From Bryobacterales bacterium (GTDB taxonomy: Bacteria > Acidobacteriota > Terriglobia > Bryobacterales > UBA6623): 64,000 nucleotides of DNA. Below the pieces are notes generated by a model. It had not been told where the DNA came from and made no database searches. It worked only from the letters and a program-made list of their open reading frames with translations. This document shows positions 1-8,345 of this stretch, in pieces; the first letter of the stretch is position 1, and every line of letters begins with the position of its first letter. Where the stretch lies: the NCBI GenBank assembly GCA_028819235.1, contig JAPPMC010000097.1, positions 8,635 to 72,634 on the forward strand, given 5' to 3'. The position numbers were made by a program, and so were the translations under genes.

Positions 1-140
1 TGTTTCTTTGGGTATTAACCAAAATTTCCTGCGCCCCTTCACACCCCCGGCCCCCCCCCGCCCGGGGGGGGCGCAACCCCCCGGGTCCGGGGCGGGGGGG
101 GGGGGGGCCGGCCCACCCGCCCGCCCCCCACCATGACCGG
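1..140. other. G/C homopolymer-rich contig end
   Basis: The stretch from about 45 to 130 consists of long alternating C and G runs (one G run is longer than ten) followed by more C-rich sequence, unlike any other part of the window. No reading frame or structured element is credible. It looks like a low-quality contig terminus rather than biology, so the 3' flank of the adjacent glnE gene should be treated as unreliable. Confidence 0.6.
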
Positions 141-144
141 TCGC

Positions 145-3048
145 TCAGGGTCGCCGGACGTCCGGCACTAGCCTGGCAGCTGTCTTGCTTCCCAGCGCGA
201 TCACCGAAGTGACGCGCTCGACGGCCTCTTGGGCGGACTCCTCACCTGCCCCGATCTGTGGGACTGCGATCCGGGTGGCGATCTGGTCGCCGGAGCGGAC
301 GGGACGCCCTAGAAGCCTCTCCACCGACCGAACCTGCGTTGCGACCACCCAAGCGTCGAGGAGACTCGCGGCCTCGGCAGAGTCGACGCCGTGGCTGTCC
401 CGGATGCCAGCGAGCGCTTTTCGCGGCCCGACCGCCGCCGCGCTGCGACCTCCAATCTCCGATCGGGCCACCAGCGCTTGGCAGGCCTGTGCAATGTGGC
501 CGAGGGCGCTCTCCAGATCCTCCGATGGGGCCTCCGCCGGCAGGACACGCGATAGATCTCTCAAGACCGCCTCTTGTGCCAACACATCCTGCTCATCGTT
601 AGCGGGAGGTGCTCCCTCTGTCGGAACCCGCATCTTGGTGTCCGATGCCTCCCTACCCACGGACGCAACGGCCCGCCAACTGCCAGATCGCGGCCGCGAG
701 CCACTGTGCCGTGACACGCCGCTCGATGCCATCGCCGAGGTAGCTGCCGTCAAAGTCTCCGGAACGCTGAAGAGCAGCCCGTCGGCAGATAGGCGGACCA
801 GATCGGCATGGACCTGCGCAGCCAAGCTGGCGAAGTACTGCGCCGCCGGGACTTGATCCGGCCCGGCCGAGCGGCTGCCGTCGGGTGCTTCGAAGAGCAG
901 ATCCACATCCAGCAGATCGCCGACCGCCAGCTCCCGCCATGCGAAACGCCCGCGGGCCATGATGCGAGCCCGTCCGCCGGGGACCTGGCCATGCTTGAGT
1001 GTCAGATCTTCGTGGCCCGAATTGAGGATGGCCTCTAGCAGGCAGTCGGCAACGTCGCTGACGAGCCGCGGGGCATCCACCGGATCGAGACTGCGATAGA
1101 GCAACTGGGCGGCCAGCCGGAAGCGGGCCCGGTCCGCCCACTCGGCCATTCGGTGCAGCCTGTCCTCAGCACGCCCGATGCCATCGATGGCCTCTGCCAG
1201 CTCCCGCTTCAGCTTCGCGCGGTCAGGGCCCCAAGAATCCATCGCGGGATCCAGCAGCTCCTCCAGCAGCTCGGGCCGTCGCGCCAGGACAGCCCCGACG
1301 GCTGGAGCGGCCACCAAGATTTCGGCCACACTCTCCATCACGTTGAGGTTGGCCTGCAGCAGCGTAAATGCCCGCACACCGTCGTCGATGCCCTGAACCA
1401 GCCCGTCCAAGCGCCGTAGAGCCAGATCCGGATCTTCAGTGCCGCATACCGCAATCACCAGCGACGGAACCAACGACCGCAGGAGCGCCAAAGCCCGCGG
1501 GTCGGAAGCCGACGGGAACGCTCCCTCTCGCCATTTGGTGACGGTCGCCGCCGCACGGGAGGGTCTCTCGAAGCCCATGCGTGCCAAACGCTCGGCGGCC
1601 TCAACTTGTGTGGCCGCCGCAAGCGGCGAGGATTCCCCCGCCACGGCCATTTCCCGGGGGAGTTCAAAGAACGACTCGTACTGCCGCTCCACTTGGCGAA
1701 GCTTCGCCGTGAGGTCAAGGTCGAAGGCCGATCCGTCCCGGTAGCCGAGGAACCGCGCCAGTCCTTCGAATTCGGCCGGGTCGGACGGCAAGGAATGCGT
1801 CTGGTTGTCGGCGACCATCTGAATGCGGTGCTCTACTCGGCGCAGGTAGCGATAAGAATCGATCAGCGCGTCCGTTACGGACTGCGGGACGTGGCCGGAC
1901 GAGGTCAGGGCCCGCAGCGCCTCGCAAGTGGCGATCGTCCGCAAGGACGGCTCATTCCCGCCCCATACGAGCTGGTGCGACTGTGTGAAGAACTCGATCT
2001 CCCGGATGCCTCCGCGCCCAAGCTTGATGTTCTGGCCGCGCGATCCGATGTCGCCGCCTTGGTGTTGCGCATCGATGCGCCGCTTGATGTCGTGGAGTTC
2101 TTGCACGGTTGCAAAGTCAAGGTGCTGACTCCAGACAAACGGCTCAAGCTTGGAGAGGAACGCGTCTCCGGCCTTCCGGTCTGCGGCGACCGGCCGGGCC
2201 TTGATGAGCGCAGCGCGTTCCCATGTCTGCCCGCGCTGCTCGTAGTAGGTTAGGGCGGCCTTGGTCGACAGCACCAAGGGGGTCGACACGGGGTCCGGCC
2301 TCAGGCGGAGGTCCACGCGGAATGCCATCCCGTCGACGGTGGGTTCCGAGAGCAGGCCGATGAAGGACTGGGCGAGCTTCATCAGGAGGAAGGGTGCCTC
2401 GTAGCTGCGCCTCGCGGGGAATTCTTCGGGGTCGTAGAGCAGTATGAGGTCGATGTCGGACGAGAAGTTGAGCTCTCCGCCGCCGAGCTTGCCCATCCCG
2501 AGCGCAATCAGGCCCGAACCAGCCTCGGGATCTTCCTTGTCCGGAAGCAAGAGTGCCCCTCGCTTGGCCAGTCGTGCCAGCAAGATGCGGAATGCCGCCG
2601 AACAGCTGGCCTCCGCTAGGTCGGTCTGGGCCCCCGTCACGGCCTCCAGACCCCAGTGGCCCGAGATGTCGGCGAGCGCGATCGCCAGCGCCACCCTGTG
2701 GCGCGTGGTCCTGAGCAGTCTCGCGGCCGTCCGTTGATCGCACTCCGGGGGTAGCTGCCTAAGCCTCCTGATCTCGCGATCGACACACTCCTCCGGGCCG
2801 CGCTCCCAGACCTTCCTGAAGAAGGGCTGCTCACGGACCATGCACTTGGCCAGAAAGGGGCTCGCCCCGAAGATGCAATCGAAGAGCGCCGATCCGGCCG
2901 GAGTTCGCGGCAATTCCCGGGCGAAGGCGCGATCGCCCTGACCGTCAAGGCGCTCGGCCGCGGCAAGCCACTGATGCCGCCCGAGATCTATGCGCTCGGC
3001 CTTTCCGCTGGCAGGCCACGATCGACGGTCGCGGTACTTGATCTCCAT
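145..3048 (-). CDS. glnE: Bifunctional glutamine synthetase adenylyltransferase/deadenylyltransferase (GlnE), second transferase domain degenerate
   Basis: GlnE attaches AMP to, and removes it from, glutamine synthetase in response to PII and glutamine, in the cytoplasm. The start is the ATG at 3048, giving 967 aa, near the roughly 950 aa family norm; the frame is open further upstream but that part looks non-coding. The first nucleotidyltransferase domain is intact: GMGKLGGGELNFSSDIDLIL at about 184-203 with Asp198 and Asp200, and VDLRLRP at about 245. The linker motif GRGGIREIEFF lies near 344. The second domain is poor: at about 698-717 it reads RGRFAWRELAVGDLLDVDLL instead of GKLGxxELxxxSDLDL, the VD-RLRP segment is replaced by SVPETL near 762, and a low-complexity stretch follows. 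In E. coli the N-terminal domain deadenylylates and the C-terminal one adenylylates, so this protein may be mainly a deadenylylase. It stands alone, divergent from nagA. Confidence 0.9.
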   Translation of the reverse strand: MEIKYRDRRSWPASGKAERIDLGRHQWLAAAERLDGQGDRAFARELPRTPAGSALFDCIFGASPFLAKCMVREQPFFRKVWERGPEECVDREIRRLRQLPPECDQRTAARLLRTTRHRVALAIALADISGHWGLEAVTGAQTDLAEASCSAAFRILLARLAKRGALLLPDKEDPEAGSGLIALGMGKLGGGELNFSSDIDLILLYDPEEFPARRSYEAPFLLMKLAQSFIGLLSEPTVDGMAFRVDLRLRPDPVSTPLVLSTKAALTYYEQRGQTWERAALIKARPVAADRKAGDAFLSKLEPFVWSQHLDFATVQELHDIKRRIDAQHQGGDIGSRGQNIKLGRGGIREIEFFTQSHQLVWGGNEPSLRTIATCEALRALTSSGHVPQSVTDALIDSYRYLRRVEHRIQMVADNQTHSLPSDPAEFEGLARFLGYRDGSAFDLDLTAKLRQVERQYESFFELPREMAVAGESSPLAAATQVEAAERLARMGFERPSRAAATVTKWREGAFPSASDPRALALLRSLVPSLVIAVCGTEDPDLALRRLDGLVQGIDDGVRAFTLLQANLNVMESVAEILVAAPAVGAVLARRPELLEELLDPAMDSWGPDRAKLKRELAEAIDGIGRAEDRLHRMAEWADRARFRLAAQLLYRSLDPVDAPRLVSDVADCLLEAILNSGHEDLTLKHGQVPGGRARIMARGRFAWRELAVGDLLDVDLLFEAPDGSRSAGPDQVPAAQYFASLAAQVHADLVRLSADGLLFSVPETLTAATSAMASSGVSRHSGSRPRSGSWRAVASVGREASDTKMRVPTEGAPPANDEQDVLAQEAVLRDLSRVLPAEAPSEDLESALGHIAQACQALVARSEIGGRSAAAVGPRKALAGIRDSHGVDSAEAASLLDAWVVATQVRSVERLLGRPVRSGDQIATRIAVPQIGAGEESAQEAVERVTSVIALGSKTAARLVPDVRRP

Positions 3049-3287
3049 ATCGGCTAGACCGCGGCGCCCGCCTCCCATCGGGGAAGGACCGGGCGCCGTT
3101 CCGACCCATCGCCGAACCCCGATTGGACGCGAGGCAGCGTGGCGCGGTGCTAGGCTACCACAGCGAATTGGCCGGGCCAGCCCAGCGTCGGCCGTCGTCG
3201 CCGGGAGTAAGAAGGCGTCCGTGCCAAGGGGCCATAATGGGCACTGGCGGACCTTTCGGGGGCGACCGGCAGGGCGAAGACTGGCCC

Positions 3288-3293
3288 GGAGAG
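3288..3293 (+). promoter_or_regulatory. Ribosome-binding site of nagA
   Basis: GGAGAG lies 7 bases before the ATG at 3301 and fixes that start. The 252-base gap between the divergent glnE and nagA starts presumably holds both promoters; no clear -35/-10 pair was recognised. Confidence 0.6.
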
Positions 3294-3300
3294 TGACTAG

Positions 3301-4425
3301 ATGACGGCTTGCGGAATCGATCCCAGAACCGGCCAGACCGTGAGGGTCAGCGTGGCTGAAGGCCAAATCTCGCAGGTCACGGAGTCAACCGAAGATACCG
3401 ACCGCCATATCTCGCCAGGCTGGATGGACCTGCAGGTGAACGGATTCGCCGGGATCGACTACAACGATCCCAGATCGCCGATGGACGAAATCGCCCGGTC
3501 GATCGACGTGCAACGCTCGACCGGCGTGGCCCGGCTCTACCCAACGGTGATCACCGGTTCCGGTCCCGACATGGAGGGATCACTGCGCAATCTCGCCAGA
3601 GCCCGCCGCGTGCTCCCGAACGGAGATGCATTCCTGGGCTTCCACGTCGAGGGACCGTGGATATCCCCACACGACGGCCCGCGCGGGGCGCACCCTAAGC
3701 AGCATGTCCGCGCCCCGAGCATCGAGGAGTTCGAACGCTTCCAAGACGCGGCCGAGGGCCTAGTCCGACTGGTAACGCTCGGCCCCGAGCACGAGCGGGC
3801 GTGCCGTGTAATCGAGCACATGGTCGAACACGGAGTGGTGGTCTCGATCGGCCACACAAACGCGACGGCTGAACAGATCAGCGATGCGGTGCTCGCGGGA
3901 GCGACCATGAGCACGCATCTGGGCAATGGAGCTCACTCCATGGTTCCGCGCCACGACAACTACATCGTTCATCAGCTGGCGGACGACAGGCTCTACGCCG
4001 GTCTCATCGTCGACGGCATCCACCTCCCGCCACCGTTCGCGAAGGTGGCCCTGCGGGCAAAGGGGCCATCGAGAGCGGTCCTCGTGACGGATGCCGTTGC
4101 TCCGGCACACTGTTCGCCCGGCCTCTACATGCTCGGAGAGCAGGAGGTGGAGCTGCTGCCGGAACAGCGAGTTGAGCTCACCAGCAGCCGTAGATTGGCC
4201 GGATCGGCCTTGAGCATGGACAGGGGAGTTGCCAACGCGTGTCGCTTCGGTGGCCTGAGCCTTTTCGATGCCACTCGACTGGCCACGTCGAACGCTGGCG
4301 AAGCCATGGACATCCCTGAACGGTCCGGATACCTGGAGGTCGGCCAAGCCGCGGACTTCACGCTGTTCCGCTGCCAGCCGGACGGCACGCTGGCAGTGGA
4401 CGAGACCTTGACTTGGGCTCACTGA
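3301..4425 (+). CDS. nagA: N-acetylglucosamine-6-phosphate deacetylase
   Basis: A cytoplasmic amidohydrolase-superfamily enzyme that converts GlcNAc-6-phosphate to glucosamine-6-phosphate and acetate, in amino-sugar or cell-wall recycling. The 374 aa match the usual 370-400. Motifs in order: PGWMDLQVNGFAG near 39 (NagA-type N-terminal strand), HVEGPW near 115 (metal-ligand Glu), GHTNAT near 179, HLGNG near 202 (HLYNA in E. coli), DGIHLPP near 233, and TDAVAP near 260 with the catalytic Asp. GSALSMD near 298 is also typical. The gene opens a tight run with tmk and holB: the tmk start overlaps or closely follows its stop. No nagB or PTS gene is in the window, so its link to GlcNAc catabolism is by family only. 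Confidence 0.88.
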   Translation: MTACGIDPRTGQTVRVSVAEGQISQVTESTEDTDRHISPGWMDLQVNGFAGIDYNDPRSPMDEIARSIDVQRSTGVARLYPTVITGSGPDMEGSLRNLARARRVLPNGDAFLGFHVEGPWISPHDGPRGAHPKQHVRAPSIEEFERFQDAAEGLVRLVTLGPEHERACRVIEHMVEHGVVVSIGHTNATAEQISDAVLAGATMSTHLGNGAHSMVPRHDNYIVHQLADDRLYAGLIVDGIHLPPPFAKVALRAKGPSRAVLVTDAVAPAHCSPGLYMLGEQEVELLPEQRVELTSSRRLAGSALSMDRGVANACRFGGLSLFDATRLATSNAGEAMDIPERSGYLEVGQAADFTLFRCQPDGTLAVDETLTWAH

Positions 4426-5114
4426 CCGTGGCGGACGACGGGGCAGCGCCCCTAGGACTCCCGGCCAAGGGGTTCTTTCTGAGCCTTGAGGGGATTGACG
4501 GCTGCGGCAAGACTACGCAGGTCCGGCTGCTGACGGAAAGGCTGTCCCGCGAAGGCCTCGAGCCCCTAATGGCGCGAGAACCGGGCGGCACGCAGGTCGG
4601 TGATCTGGTGCGCGGCGTCCTGCTGGAGGCGCGCCAGCTCCAGATGCAGCCCTTGACGGAACTACTGCTGTTCTTTGCGTCTCGGGCTGAGAACGCGCAG
4701 CAGGTCATTCGGCCGGCGCTGCGGGACGGCCGGATCGTCGTCTGCGACCGCTTCACCGACGCGTCGGTCGCCTATCAGGGACACGGCCGCGGTTTGGGCG
4801 GAAAGTTGGTGGAGAGTCTGAAGACGCTGGTCTTGGGCGATCTCGAGCCGGACTTGACGATCTGGCTGGACATACCGGTGGGCACAGCGCTCGCGAGGGC
4901 TTTCGCACGGCTGGGAGACCAAGATCGCATGGAGTCGCTGGGGCCGGAATTCTTCCGGCGCGTCCGGGGAGGGTATGCCAAGATCGCGGCGGACAACCCC
5001 TCGCGCGTCCTGCGGATAGACGCCTCTGGGACTGCGAGCCACGTTGCCGACCGGGTCTACAAGGCTGTGGCGGCGGCACTGGACGCCCGGAACATGAGCG
5101 CAGCCCGGTCCTGA
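4413..5114 (+). CDS. tmk: Thymidylate kinase (dTMP kinase)
   Basis: Phosphorylates dTMP to dTDP with ATP in dTTP synthesis. The P-loop LEGIDGCGKTTQ lies near residue 24, the DRFTDASVAYQGHGRG segment (DR and substrate-binding region) near 110, and the LID-like DQDRMES near 169; the length of about 230 aa is slightly over the family average. No ATG start is available. Options are TTG at 4413, overlapping nagA by 13 bases and preceded by GGACGAG, or GTG at 4428, two bases after the nagA stop; the TTG version is reported. Its TGA overlaps the holB ATG (TGATG), so the two are probably translationally coupled. tmk-holB adjacency is common in bacteria. Confidence 0.92.
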   Translation: MGSLTVADDGAAPLGLPAKGFFLSLEGIDGCGKTTQVRLLTERLSREGLEPLMAREPGGTQVGDLVRGVLLEARQLQMQPLTELLLFFASRAENAQQVIRPALRDGRIVVCDRFTDASVAYQGHGRGLGGKLVESLKTLVLGDLEPDLTIWLDIPVGTALARAFARLGDQDRMESLGPEFFRRVRGGYAKIAADNPSRVLRIDASGTASHVADRVYKAVAAALDARNMSAARS

Positions 5115-6187
5115 TGCCTACTCCGAAACTGATCGGGCACAAGCGGATCAGACACTCGCTGTGGAGGATGGTCTCTGAGCGCCGCCTGCCCCAGACGCTG
5201 CTCTTCTGCGGTATGCGCGGCATTGGCAAGTGCACGCTGGCCAGGCACTTGGCCGCAGGCATCAATTGCCAATCCGGGCCCGGCCAGCCATGCGGTGACT
5301 GCAGCCCGTGCCGGCGAATCCTAGCGACCGACCCATCCGCCGAGCAATTCCTGAAGCAAATCGAGGAACGCAAGAAACTGACTGCGGCGCAGCGCAAGCA
5401 GATGCCGCTCCTGATCGCGATCCACCCCGACGTGCTCATCTTCCCGCCGGACGGCCCGTCCCAACTGATCGCGATCGACCAGGCCCGCTATCTGCGAGAG
5501 CAGGCCCGTTTGGCGCCTGCCGAGGGCCGTCAGAGGATCTTCATCCTGACCCACGCCGACAGGGCCACTGAACCGGCATCCAATGCGCTTCTGAAGACGC
5601 TCGAGGAGCCCGTTCCGTCCCTGACGCTCGTGCTGACCTCGGAGAATCCGCACCACCTGCTGCCGACCATCCGCTCCCGTGCGATCCCCTTCCACTTCTC
5701 GCCGCTGACCAAGGACCAGATGCGCCGGTTTCTTGCGACATATGGGGACATCCCGCCGGACAGGCGGGACTTGGCGGCATCTTGGTCCGAGGGAAGCCCG
5801 GGCGCGGCGTTGAGGCTGGACATGAACGAGTTCCGGGCTCGGCGCGAAGCGATGCTCGCCGTGATCGAGACCGGCCTTCGGCGGGGACAGTTCGGCAGGC
5901 TGTCGGGCCAGCTCGCCGCGCTTGGGCGGGGCGATGCGAGCAGGATTGAACGGCTGGCAGCGATGCTCTGGTCCCTGCTCCGAGACCTGACGAGAATCCA
6001 GTTCGCGGAGGGGCGGGACATGGTTCACGCGGACATCGCGACCACTCTCGAAACGCTAGCAAAGCAAGTCACCGTGGATTGGCTGCAGCGGGCCGTAGTG
6101 CAGCTGCAGGAGGTTGAGAGCCTTGAGCGCTACAACGTCCAGCGGCAGATTGCGCTGGAAGCCTACGCGCTGGGCCTTCGGACCTGA
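5114..6187 (+). CDS. holB: DNA polymerase III subunit delta'
   Basis: An AAA+ clamp-loader subunit that, with delta and gamma/tau, loads the beta sliding clamp. The N-terminal Walker A-like motif GMRGIGKCT lies near residue 33. It is followed by a zinc-binding cysteine group (INCQSGPGQPCGDCSPC, about 51-67). The sensor-type segment LLKTLEEPVPSLTLVLTSEN near 158 and TIRSRA near 184 are characteristic of DnaX/HolB proteins. The zinc module and the absence of a tau-like extension favour delta' over DnaX. Length is 357 aa. The start overlaps the tmk stop by one base. The region before the next gene (6188-6316) shows no feature other than that gene's RBS. Confidence 0.88.
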   Translation: MPTPKLIGHKRIRHSLWRMVSERRLPQTLLFCGMRGIGKCTLARHLAAGINCQSGPGQPCGDCSPCRRILATDPSAEQFLKQIEERKKLTAAQRKQMPLLIAIHPDVLIFPPDGPSQLIAIDQARYLREQARLAPAEGRQRIFILTHADRATEPASNALLKTLEEPVPSLTLVLTSENPHHLLPTIRSRAIPFHFSPLTKDQMRRFLATYGDIPPDRRDLAASWSEGSPGAALRLDMNEFRARREAMLAVIETGLRRGQFGRLSGQLAALGRGDASRIERLAAMLWSLLRDLTRIQFAEGRDMVHADIATTLETLAKQVTVDWLQRAVVQLQEVESLERYNVQRQIALEAYALGLRT

Positions 6188-6300
6188 CAGCTGCCCAAGA
6201 GTGCGGACTGACGGACTCCCCGTCGCGGCAGGCGGAACGAACACTTGGCGCTGATCGTCCAAAGAATCGGCGACTGGAGCCATCGGCCCGTAGACTGAGA

Positions 6301-6307
6301 GGGGAGG
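6301..6307 (+). promoter_or_regulatory. Ribosome-binding site of acyl-CoA dehydrogenase
   Basis: GGGGAGG sits 9 bases upstream of the ATG at 6317 and supports that start over internal methionines. Confidence 0.6.
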
Positions 6308-6316
6308 CTAACCGCA

Positions 6317-8110
6317 ATGCCAGCAACTGTCGAACATCAACCACGGACAGCGACCCGCGTGCCCGGCGGAAGCTTCCTGCTGCAAGGCGCCAAAGCCAGC
6401 GAGACGTTCACGCCAGAGGACTTCAGCGAATCCCACGCCCAAGTCCGCAGGACGACCAAGCGGTTCTTTACGGAGGAAGTGGCGCCCCGGACGGCCGATA
6501 TGGAGCGCCAGCAAGAGGGGGTGGCGAGGGGGCTGATTTCGCAAGCAGCGGACTTGGGCCTACTGGGCGTGCTGGTGCCGGAGCGCTTCGACGGCCTTGA
6601 GATGGATGTGACCACACAAATGCTTGTGGCCGAAGAGCTTGCCGCGTATGCCTCTTTCTCGACCACTTACGGGGCTCATTCGGGGATCGGCACGCTCCCA
6701 CTGGTCTTCTTTGGCACGCCGGACCAGAAGCAGCGATACCTTCCGCGTCTGGTGAGCGGAGAGATCATGGGCGCGTACTGCCTCAGCGAACCTCAGGCCG
6801 GAAGCGACTCGCTGAACTCCCTGACCCGGGCGGAGCTGTCCGAGGACGGACGGCACTACGTGCTGACTGGCCAGAAGATGTGGATCTCCAACGGCGGGTG
6901 GGCGGACCTATACACGGTTTTCGCGAAGGTGGACGGCGAGAGATTCACGGCATTCCTCGTAGAACGATCCTTCGACGGAGTCCTGCCCGGACCGGAGGAG
7001 CACAAGATGGGGCTGCGCGGCAGTTCGACAACTCCTCTGTTTCTCGATGGTGTGCGGGTGCCCGTGGAGAACGTCCTAGGCGAGGTCGGCCGCGGCCACG
7101 TGATCGCTTTCAACGTGCTCAACATGGGGAGGCTGGAGCTCGCGGCAGCGTGCGTCGGCGGCGCCAAGGACACGATTGCAGAGGCCGCCTCCTACGCGTT
7201 GCAGCGACAGGCCTTCGGCAAGCCCATCGCAAGCTTTGGGGCCATACGCCAGAAGCTTGCGGACATGGCCGTGCTGACGTTCGCGGGAGAGTCGCTCCTG
7301 TACCGCACATCCGGACTGATCGACGCGGCCCTGAAGGGCATCAGCTGGGATGAGCCGGGAGCCCCGGAGCGCATGCTCGCGGTCGTCGAGGACTACGCCA
7401 TCGAGTGCTCGATCGCGAAGGTGCACCTGTCAGAGGCCTTGGACTTTGCCGCAGACGAGGCCGTCCAGATCCACGGAGGCTACGGCTACCACCAGGACTA
7501 TGCCGTCGAGCGAAACTACCGCGACTCGCGGATCAACCGCATATTCGAGGGCACAAACGAGATCAACCGGCTGCTGACGACCGGGATGCTCCTCAAGCGC
7601 GCCGCAAAGCAACGCCTGAAGTTGATGGAAGCGATCGTCGAGTCCTCGGGAAGCCCGATCGGCGACGCTGCCGACGGGCGAGACCCCGGCGGCATCGGCG
7701 AACACCGATCGCTGGTCGGCTCCATGCGACGCGCAACGCTCGAGGCGATCGGAGTGGCGGTCAAGCGGTACGGCCGGTCCATAGAGCAGAGGCAGCAGGT
7801 CATGGCTGCAATCGCGGACATGATGGCGGAGGTCTACGCCGCGGAGTCAGCCTTGCTCAGGACGGAGAAGATCGCCAGCCGGGGCCGGAGCGAACAGGCG
7901 CTCGACCTGCTCGCCGTGCTCACACGACGGTCGCTGGGAATCGTGCGAGATCGCGCGAGGATCGTCATCGGAGCCTGCGCCGAAGGGGCCGCTCTCGCGA
8001 GCCTGTGGGACCGGTGTGACCGGATGACCAGCGCGCTGCCGATAGACCTGCCCGCAGCCCGGGACCGCATTGCCGGGCGGGTACTCGAGGCCACGGGATT
8101 CCGGGTGTGA
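6317..8110 (+). CDS. Acyl-CoA dehydrogenase, VLCAD/FadE-like (597 aa)
   Basis: An FAD enzyme that oxidises acyl-CoA to trans-2-enoyl-CoA and passes electrons to ETF. Residues about 35-430 are a classic ACAD fold: ELAAYASFSTTYGAHSGIG in the N-terminal helical domain, YCLSEPQAGSDS and GQKMWISNGG in the middle beta domain, QRQAFGKPIASF and QIHGGYGY in the C-terminal helices. Catalytic Glu411 is in RIFEGTNEINR. The C-terminal extension of about 170 aa is typical of the long VLCAD-like/Bacillus FadE type rather than the 380 aa short-chain type. The next gene converges from the other strand, so this appears to be a single-gene unit. Exact chain-length preference cannot be told from sequence. Confidence 0.92.
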   Translation: MPATVEHQPRTATRVPGGSFLLQGAKASETFTPEDFSESHAQVRRTTKRFFTEEVAPRTADMERQQEGVARGLISQAADLGLLGVLVPERFDGLEMDVTTQMLVAEELAAYASFSTTYGAHSGIGTLPLVFFGTPDQKQRYLPRLVSGEIMGAYCLSEPQAGSDSLNSLTRAELSEDGRHYVLTGQKMWISNGGWADLYTVFAKVDGERFTAFLVERSFDGVLPGPEEHKMGLRGSSTTPLFLDGVRVPVENVLGEVGRGHVIAFNVLNMGRLELAAACVGGAKDTIAEAASYALQRQAFGKPIASFGAIRQKLADMAVLTFAGESLLYRTSGLIDAALKGISWDEPGAPERMLAVVEDYAIECSIAKVHLSEALDFAADEAVQIHGGYGYHQDYAVERNYRDSRINRIFEGTNEINRLLTTGMLLKRAAKQRLKLMEAIVESSGSPIGDAADGRDPGGIGEHRSLVGSMRRATLEAIGVAVKRYGRSIEQRQQVMAAIADMMAEVYAAESALLRTEKIASRGRSEQALDLLAVLTRRSLGIVRDRARIVIGACAEGAALASLWDRCDRMTSALPIDLPAARDRIAGRVLEATGFRV

Positions 8111-8162
8111 GGCCACCCAGTCGGCAGGTGATCCGACAAGTTCGCCCGCGCCGCTGAGAGGG

Positions 8163-8177
8163 CGGAAGCCGCTTCCG
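8163..8177. terminator. Weak hairpin between convergent genes
   Basis: CGGAAG-CCG-CTTCCG forms a 6-bp stem with a 3-base loop, 53 bases after the acyl-CoA dehydrogenase stop and 170 bases from the converging gene. There is no T-run, so it is only a possible terminator. Confidence 0.25.
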
Positions 8178-8345
8178 GCGGGGGTAGTGGCTCACGCGCA
8201 CGGTGGTCGGGAAGAGATGCCGATGTTGGTGCCTTGCGACCAAGAGGCTCACACGGAAGACAGGCAGACCACGAGCGCTGCAACTGGGGAACTCAGAGGA
8301 CTAGGCTGTCCGTTCCGGGCGGCGATGAGGGCCTCGTGGCGGCCC

